Below, in pieces: positions 56,541-64,000 of a stretch of DNA of 64,000 nucleotides. The stretch covers positions 5,130,501 through 5,194,500 of the forward strand of contig CAMRHE010000021.1 of the NCBI GenBank assembly GCA_947044405.1, read 5' to 3'. Source of the DNA: Leptodactylus fallax (Eukaryota > Chordata > Amphibia > Anura > Leptodactylidae). The notes under the pieces were generated by a model. The model searched no databases. It was not told where the DNA came from and worked only from the letters and a program-made list of their open reading frames with translations. Each line of letters starts with the position of its first letter. The stretch's first letter is position 1. Made by a program: the position numbers and the translations under genes.

Positions 56541-57094
56541 CCAATAGTCTTTGGTAGATCTGATTTCAAGGAAAGAATTGGGCCAATTCGCAGGTTGTTC
56601 CCAGTGTCAGAAATTTGTGTGAAATATTTTCACACAAATCGTGTGAGCCATTTTGATTGTTGCAAGCATAGTTTGAATTCATTCCAATCCTGGTGGAACC
56701 TTTGTAGATTTGCCTGGGAAAATATGGCTATACAGAAGGAAAATATTTAATTGTGATAAATAAAATAAATATATATACAATACAATGGAGACAACAAAAC
56801 AACACTTATTGCTACTATTTGGACCCTTCCAGTGAGGTAAGGGACATCAGATGCCAGAGTGATGGTACAGAAGACAGAAGATATTATTTTATGCTAACTT
56901 GAAATAAAGTCTTTAGCACCATCATACTGCCATCAGTTGTACTTAAAGAGGTTTTTCCATGAACATAACATAACAATTAAAAAATAAATGTTTTTGCAAA
57001 AAAAAAAAATAATTTAAAATTTTGCAAAGTTTTAGAGATTTTTTCTAACCTTCTTAGTGTTGACAGTCTGTTGTTTTAAAAAGTTGCCAATATA
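56541..57094. other. Intergenic, no gene seen
   Basis: About 550 bases between the SINE and Tc1 copy E. It includes an A-rich run near 57000 and no coding signal. Confidence 0.55.
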
Positions 57095-57425
57095 CAGTGC
57101 CTTGCGAAAGTATTCGGCCCCCTTGAACTTTTCAACCTTTTGCCACATTTCAGGCTTCAAACATAAACATATAAAATTTTAATTTTTTGGTGAAGAATCA
57201 ACAAGTGGGACACAATTGTGAAGTGGAACAAAATTTATTGGTTATTTTAAACTTTTGTAAAAAATAAAAAACTGAAAATTGGGGCGTGCAATATTATTCG
57301 GTCCCTTTACTTTCAATGCAGCAAACTCACTCCAGAAGTTTAGTGAGGATCTCTGAATGATCCAATGTTGTCCTAAATGACTGATGATGATAAATATAAT
57401 CCAACTGTGTGTAATCAAGTCTCCG

Positions 57426-57431
57426 TATAAA
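57426..57431 (+). promoter_or_regulatory. TATA-like box of Tc1 copy E
   Basis: TATAAA lies 53-58 bases upstream of the ATG at 57484, as in the other full-length Tc1 copies here. Confidence 0.45.
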
Positions 57432-57483
57432 TGCACCTGCTCTGTGATAGTCTCACGGTTCTGTTTAAAGCGCAGAGAGCATC

Positions 57484-58473
57484 ATGAAGACCAAGGAACA
57501 CACCAGGCAGGTCCGTGATACTGTTGTGGAGAAGTTTAAAGCCGGATTTGGATACAAAAAGATTTCCCAAACTATAAACATCCCAAGGAGCACTGTGCAA
57601 GCGATCATATTGAAGTGGAAGGAGTATCAGACCACTGCAAATCTACCAAGACCAAGGAGAAGACTGATCAGAGATGCAGCCAAGAGGCCCATGATCACTC
57701 TGGATGAACTGCAGAGATCTACAGCTGAGGTGGGAGAGTCTGTCCATAGGACAACAATCAGTCGTACACTGCACAAATCTGACCTTTATGGAAGATTGGC
57801 TAGAAGAAAGCCATTTCTCAAAGATATCCATAAAAAGTCTTGTTTAAAATTTGCCACAAGCCACCTGGGAGACACACCAAATATGTGGAAGAAGGTGCTC
57901 TAGTCAGATGAAACCAAAATCAAACTTTTTGGCCACAGTGCAAGACAATATGTTTGGCATAAAAGCAACACAGCTCATCACTCTGAACACACCATCCCCA
58001 CTGTCAAACATGGTGGTGGCAGCATCATGGTTTGGACCTGCTTTTCTTCAGTAGAGACAGGGAAGATGGTTAAAATTGATGGGAAGATGGATGGAGCCAA
58101 ATACAGGGCCATTCTGGAAGAAAACCTGTTGGAGTCTGCAAAAGACCTGAGACTGGGACGGAGATTTATCTTCCAACAAGACAATGATCCCAAACATAAA
58201 GCAAAATCTACAATGGAATGGTTCACAAATAAACGTATCCAGGTGTTAGAATGGGCAAGTCAAAGTCCAGACCTGAATCCAATCGAGAATCTGTGGAAAG
58301 AGCTGAAAACTGCTGTTCACAAACGCTCTCCATCCAACCTCACTGAGCTCGAGCTGTTTTCCAAGGAAGAATGGGCAAGAATTTCAGTCTCTCGATGTGC
58401 AAAACTGATAGAGACATACCCCAAGTGACTTGCAGCTGTAATCGCAGCAAAAGGTGGCGCTGCAAAATATTAA
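57484..58473 (+). pseudogene. Tc1 transposase pseudogene (copy E), two nonsense codons
   Basis: The frame is continuous over 330 codons with only two stops. The first is TAG at 57901-57903 (codon 140), where tryptophan normally precedes SDETK. The second is TGA at 58426-58428 (codon 315), where CGA for arginine is expected (C to T). The N-terminus MKTKEHTRQVRDTVVEKFKA is the first DNA-binding domain. The linker reads NLPRPRRRLIRD and appears about a dozen residues shorter than usual, removing the GRPR-type AT hook without shifting the frame. Catalytic residues are D142 (SDETK), D233 (QQDNDPKH) and E268 (NPIENLW), correctly spaced. The natural stop is at 58471-58473. Confidence 0.94.
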
Positions 58474-58694
58474 ATTAAGGGAGCCGAATAATTTGGCACG
58501 CCCCACTTTTCAGTTTTTTATTTTTTACAAAAGTTTAAAATTTCCAATAAATTTCGTTCCACTTCACGATTGTGTCCCACTTGTTGTTGATTCTTCACCA
58601 AAAAAATTAAAATTTTATATCCTTATGTTTGAAGCCTGAAATGTGGAAAAAGGTTGAAAAGTTCAAGGGGGCCGAATATTTTCGCAAGGCACTG

Positions 58695-61600
58695 TATATA
58701 TGGCCATGAATGCAGGAATTATGTATGGGTCTGGGACTTGTCAGAAACACAGCTATTCCTCATTCCTCACACAGAAACAGGCATAAGAAGATAATCTGGC
58801 CACAAGAAGGAAGTCATCGCTGGGTTTCTGACAAGTGCCAGACCATAGTAAGTTTCTGCAGTCATTGGCAATCAATCAAGACTAAATAGTGTTACAACAA
58901 GATAGTTAGAGAAAATCTATAAAACTCTGCAAAATGATTTATATTTGCAAAAATGCTTCACTTTTAATCGTCAACAAATTTAAATATGGTTACTTTTGTG
59001 ACAAAGCCTATTTAACCTCTCTGAGAGAGCTCAGCTAGTACCAGTAAGTTGTTGTTTTTATATCTCATTTGTATTGTATTTTTATAGGGTATTTGCCACA
59101 AGAGAATGTTTTCCACCTACATAGCCCTTTTCTGGGCCTGAAAGTCAGCTAAGGTTTCAGCAAAATAGGAGAGTATATAACATGTGTCTTTGTGAATTGG
59201 CCCAATTCTTCACTTGAAGTGAGTAGATGCCCCAAAGATCACTGGACTGTCAATTTTCCATGTGTTAGCCCCTCCCCCCAAGGGGCCAGCAGTTGCCAAA
59301 TGAAACAAAAGGTGAATGTAAACAAAACATAAAACTGTGTCATACATTTTTGTAAAAGGCTTTGTTTACACACTTGTGTTATGGATTTCATTGTTATAGG
59401 TTCCATAATAAATATGCTGGAATCAATGACATCTTGCTTGGTCCATTTGATTATGGATCCATTATAATCTTTTTTTCCCCATGGACATAATGGATTTGCC
59501 ACCATTACATGGTCTCGGTTTTAGAATGTGATATGATTTGCACCAAATTCAAACATTTCTTGCTAGGTTATCTTTTTCTGAGAGTGAGAAGGTATGCAAC
59601 AAGAAATCTAAGCATCATTTTTCTATTGACACTTTAACTGGTAGGGTTGAATTTATGGTGTAGACCATTGCGCTTCAAGTGTTGTAGTGTTTAAAATATG
59701 CAACGTCCCAGATGTTACTAATTTTGAGACTTAAGCAACTAAAAGTATGTAACATATATTTCTATATAAGTGCTCTGCTGGATATTGATGCTGTGTTTTG
59801 CACCTTCATAATTTATGGAATGAAAACAACTTGTTTAATTCCACCCAGAAGATAGAAAATTTAAGCAAACAGAATTTGCATTAGCATATGATTTGCATGC
59901 TATTATGTATGAGGGTTTTAAAGTCTGGATGCCTATAGTAATGGTGGGGAAAATCTTATTATAGCTTGCAATAACTTGCCTAGAAAACCTTCGTTAAAAA
60001 TACTTTTTGTAAACTACACTAGTACTCCATTCTAGAGAAATATGTAAAATATCATTGAAGTAATATTGAATTAAAAGATGTAATGAAGATGTTTATTACC
60101 TGTATCTAAGAAGCCTCTCCACCTAAACTAAATAATGCATGTCATAGAATTGTCTTCTTCTGCAATACCTGACAACCAGCATAGCAACTGGCTTCTAAAT
60201 TTCCCAAACTCTGCTCTGGTGGACTCCACCTAACCATATATTACATGGCTGTCCACTAATTTGAATGGGCACTATGTAATACTACATTTGCAATGGAAAT
60301 GAATGGGTACACAAAGCTTACCCAGGCATTAACAGCTGACTGCTAATGGGTTAGAGAGACTTGATCCTGGAGAGACTTGATTTTTTAAAGGAGTTGTCCA
60401 AATGGAATATCATCACCTTTAATAAATTTGCCTTTTAGAAGTCAGAAAAATTAAGTAATATCTCTTGTAGAAGCAGCAAGCAGTGGTAGTCATACTGATT
60501 TTTAGCAGGAACCCAAATGAGAGATTTACTTGATAGAACTGGAGATCACAAGAACTTAAATGATGAAAATAAAGCATGTACTACTACTAGAGTAACGCTA
60601 ATGCTACTGCTTAACATCAATGAACTGTGCTATTTAGACCTTACACTGTAGACCTGCCCAGTAGCTTCTTGTGAAAAATGGGCATGCTGACAATATTAAA
60701 ATGATTTAGTATTTTTCCAGGAATGGTTTACATCTTCTGTAATGAAATAAAATGGCTATGATATAGGGCTGTATGGTTGTTCAGTGGTTTCAGTTGCCTG
60801 GTGTTTTCACAAATTGTCAACCAAAGATGCAACAAAATGCCTTGGGCCCACCAGTAAAATGCATTCTGAGGGCCTACTGTACAACTATAGTACATGCAAA
60901 TATTATTTGACACATATTTGGAATTTCCAAAAACTGCATCAAAACTGATTTTGTTTGCCTTGGACTCTCGGTGTCCTGTAAGCCCTCTCAGAAGCCTGTT
61001 GACTGGTCCTTGACACAAACTAGGGCCCTCTTAGTTCTGTGAGCCAGGAAAGCCTGCTCATACACCAGCTAGTCTCAGGCACCAGCAAGATGCTTGGTGT
61101 TTGGGACTCCTGTAACAATGTTGACAATGCGGGATCGGGAGAGAAGATACTGGTCTGCCTGCTTCTGTGTCTAGACATCAGCTCAGCTTCTATATCATAA
61201 TAATTAACTGGGTAGTTTCTTAAATAATCTACCCATTTAAATATATGGATAAATAGACATGCTGACATGCTGTGTGTAGGACACTGAGTGTACAGTGAGT
61301 CATTCACTTCTCGTGCAGGGGGTGAGGGGAATGTGGGTCTACTCTGGCTCAGGGGGCTACTAGGGAATTCACCTGTTCTCCTATGGACCAGTAAGCGCCT
61401 GTTTCACCATTCAGCATTTGCACATGAGTTGCACTAGAGTACAGTATGGAAACCAGAGCTCTATAGAAAATCATTGAAAAGACTTCATGCAATGCAAAAC
61501 TATCTGTCATGTAGTGTTAAACGTAATCTGTTACTGCATTAGTGACATTGCTATGTTCAGCTCTACACAGCACAGCTGCTCCAGCAGAAGCAATTGTCTT

Positions 61601-63237
61601 GTTGCTGGATGGTTAGATGATCTGCTTATGCTATATGCAATAGGTGAGTGTACTCTAAAAAAGCGTCTCTAAGATCTTACCACCAAGAATTCCAATATCA
61701 GGATCCTTTAAAAACACACAGCAAATACAATAAGTCATAACGTAGCTTACTTTGAGACTGCACATTGCAATACAGTGAAATAATTACTACCAATATCAGT
61801 GGCTTTCGAACTCTGTGTAACTCCATATGTTTTCACTGTGGACCTCATTGTCCTTAAGGTTGTTACTGAGTATTGTCACATATTTAGAGTGACCTCACAA
61901 ACTGATCTGTGTTTGTCTTTTGGAAATGCACAGTGGCAGCTTCCAGCATCTTCTTATATCACCTTTTGCAACAGATGAAAAGAATGCTCAGAAATATCTA
62001 TTTTATTTTTGTATTTTTTTTTTTTACTATTCAAAGCATACAATAAAAACCCAGTGTACAACAGCCCAAGAGAGTACAATAAGCATAAAGTCAAACACTG
62101 CTGTACAGGTAGAAGTGTTTTATTATGATTCACTAAAGGAAACAACAGATAATAGCGGTTTACAAGTTCAATATTAGCTTATTTAACCTTCCTCTTCTCA
62201 TAGTGGCTTTACATCTGACAAAAGATCTCACTCTCTTTCTGCATTTTAATAAATTAAAATAATAGCAATAATAATAAAACAACTATTTATAGAGTTAATA
62301 AAGTGCGGACTGTGATGCAGCATTGAGGGTCAGAAAGTTTAGAAGTATTAATATCAAATCAGCCACTTTCAATTATTTCCGCCAGCCGGCTCTCTTGTAC
62401 ATTTCCACATCAAATAGTGACTACTAATGATTTTTTTTTCCCCGTTCACTGTTTAATACACTCCTACTGGGTTTTGAAACTTCTTTGAAACACAGCGGGG
62501 AGTTTAACTTGTGATTTTCAAATTACTGTACTACTGAATTACTTGAAACCGTATTTCCTGCATCGCCTTTTGTTATGTATTTGTGTTTAGAGGTGTAAGT
62601 AGGGTGCTTAAATTATATATGCGCATATAGCAAAGAGGAAGGAAATCTATGTACATTTTCCCATTATCCTCTTACGTGAACGAGGGTTCCCCCTTACTAA
62701 GAAGCAGTATATACCTCCACCCTGAATATTACTGCATATTGCTACCAGGATTAGGCCATCACACAACAATAATGCAATAATAGTGTAATGCTGCAATAAA
62801 CATCTGTAGATATTTGTATCACTGTGATTTTTCAGTGTTTATTGCCTTTGATAGGCTACAATACATAATATTCTGTTTGATATTATTTTTAATATTTAAG
62901 TTATTTTCATACTATATATACTGTATATATGTTTTTAATTATTCCATTGGAAGTTTTTATTGAAGTCTACAATGAAACTTGCCCATACTCTACTTTGTGA
63001 AACATACCAAATCCTAATATGGTTTGTCATGAAAATCAGGACTGTCCATCTAGAGATTGGATAACTGAGGGATATGTTATTGCTATGAATATGCTATGGC
63101 CAGGAAAATAGCATGCTCACTTCCCATAGTCATGTTAATTATTGACCCATCTGGTCAGTAATGTGAAGTGCATCAAATGAACAGAGCTTAGAGCATCTGT
63201 TATCCACCTGTTAAGATGTAGTACATGAAGGTCTTCC
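58695..63237. other. Intergenic, no gene seen
   Basis: About 4.5 kb of AT-rich DNA with no transposon termini I could pair and no frame resembling a protein. The 96- and 95-codon minus-strand frames at 60728-61307 have no motifs. Bases 62180-62570 are listed separately. Confidence 0.5.
62180..62570. promoter_or_regulatory. Candidate conserved non-coding element
   Basis: The block combines AT-rich cores (TTAATAAATTAAAATAATAG) with a GC-richer GCCAGCCGGCTC palindrome and TTGAAACTTCTTTGAAAC, and lacks repeat features. Its texture differs from the surrounding DNA. Conservation is untested. Confidence 0.25.
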
Positions 63238-63241
63238 TTAA

Positions 63242-63640
63242 AGTGAGTCTACCACCATCCCCAAGCATATTCAGATTATCACCATGTCACTTTTCAAGAT
63301 TTGGAGAAAAACAACTTTGAAGTGTTATGCAAATAAGGCAGTTGGTGCACTGGGGGCGGGCCATCAGCCCTGGGAGCATTGCTCTTGCTGCTCAAGTTGG
63401 ATGGGTGATGTCATAGCAGAGGAAAGATCAACTCCCATTGCAGAAGGTGGCGCAGGCAGGAAATAGTTGGGGTCTGAGTGTCAAGAACAATGCTCCAGGG
63501 AGTTGAAGGCCTGTCCCTAGTGCACCAACAGCCTCATTTGCATTTTGACCTTAAAATTGTCTTTCTCCAAAAAATCTACAAAAGTGACATACATAACAAA
63601 AGTATATTGTTTATCACTGTAATGTGCTCTGTGGTGATTG
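63242..63640. mobile_element. TTAA-type palindromic MITE
   Basis: TTAA lies at both ends (63238-63241 and 63641-63644). The arms share TGCAAATAAGGCAGTTGGTG at the left with CACCAACAGCCTCATTTGCA at the right, and flanking TTGGAGAAAAAC with TTTCTCCAAAAA. The left end AGTGAGTCTACCACC matches the family of 14241-16470. The last bases on the right have decayed. Confidence 0.7.
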
Positions 63641-64000
63641 TTAAATATTCCTTGTGAACAAGAGATTCCTAGTTTTCTATCACATTTAATTATGTCAAAT
63701 ATTGTACTTCAACCCTTATACATAAGAAAAGAAAACCACTGTAACCCAACATATGAAGTGGCCATAGGACCAACATCACACATCATGAAAACACACATAT
63801 TTGAGGAAAATCCTTAGCTAGTATTTGCATTTCTATGGGTCAGAAGGAAAGGCCGGTTCCAAAAACACAATACCTAATAATAGAGCTGTTTTCAACCCTA
63901 AGGTTTCTAGAACCTGGTTGGAGATTTACATAAGACAGCAATAACAAGAGATGTCACCATTTATAGTGGAGATGGGTTTATTGCAAGAGTTCCCCATGAT
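63641..64000. other. Intergenic, no gene seen
   Basis: Window end; AT-rich DNA without recognised features. Confidence 0.5.

Larger units (their letters stand above)
57095..58694 (+). mobile_element. Tc1 element copy E
   Basis: Both ends start CAGTGCCTTGCGAAA and are flanked by TA. The inverted repeats are about 215 bp with only a few differences, and outer (TATTCGGCCCCCTT) and inner (TTATTCGGTCCCTTT) units form an IR/DR pair. At 1,600 bp it is close to the full length of an autonomous Tc1 element. It is the most complete element in the window apart from point lesions in the transposase. Confidence 0.96.

Overview
The window looks like a repeat-dense, gene-free stretch of a vertebrate nuclear genome, most likely a frog or toad. 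The pointers are AT-rich intergenic DNA with long microsatellites, several Tc1 families of the kind shared by amphibians and fishes, CR1-, L1-, L2- and DIRS-type retroelement pieces, a tRNA-derived SINE, and many short palindromic elements with TTAA or 8-bp target duplications. The clade is inference; no species can be named. I found no convincing host exon, rRNA, tRNA, CRISPR array or operon. All protein similarity traces to transposable elements, and every such frame is broken.

Layout. 0-5 kb: AT-rich DNA. 5.1-6.7 kb: hAT-type element with a palindromic repeat inside. 6.9-9.6 kb: Tc1 copy A, cut at its 3' end where Tc1 copy B is inserted. 10.7-11.4 kb: two palindromic repeats. 14.2-16.5 kb: TTAA-type palindrome split by Tc1 copy C, a close relative of B. 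16.5-18.4 kb: CR1-group LINE (minus strand) with ORF1 esterase and ORF2 endonuclease but no reverse transcriptase. 18.4-18.8 kb: pogo/Tigger-like MITE. 19.2-22.4 kb: palindromic repeat split by a 2.9-kb hAT-like element with a perfect 8-bp target duplication that carries minisatellite arrays, one block inverted.

26.6-37 kb: a non-autonomous Tc1-like element, a long AT-rich interspersed repeat, a second hAT copy, a 5'-truncated L1-like fragment and several MITEs. 36.1-38 kb: two more minisatellites related to the 20-22 kb array. 38.0-39.3 kb: degenerate DIRS-type reverse transcriptase (minus), with a possible ORF1 piece at 43.5-43.8 kb. 40.1-42.7 kb: large palindrome split by a 2.0-kb hAT element that has its own promoter-like motifs and a core-deleted transposase frame. 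47.4-48.1 kb: third hAT copy with a perfect 8-bp duplication. 49.9-51.4 kb: SINE and LINE ends. 54.7-56.1 and 57.1-58.7 kb: Tc1 copies D and E from two further families. 58.7-64 kb: mostly single-copy-looking DNA, one possible conserved non-coding block and one TTAA palindrome.

The elements do not form a pathway. Their relations are nesting and sequence kinship, which give a relative order of insertion. The best material for follow-up is the satellite-carrying hAT-like element, the core-deleted hAT frame, the complementary lesions of Tc1 copies B and C, and the scattered DIRS pieces.
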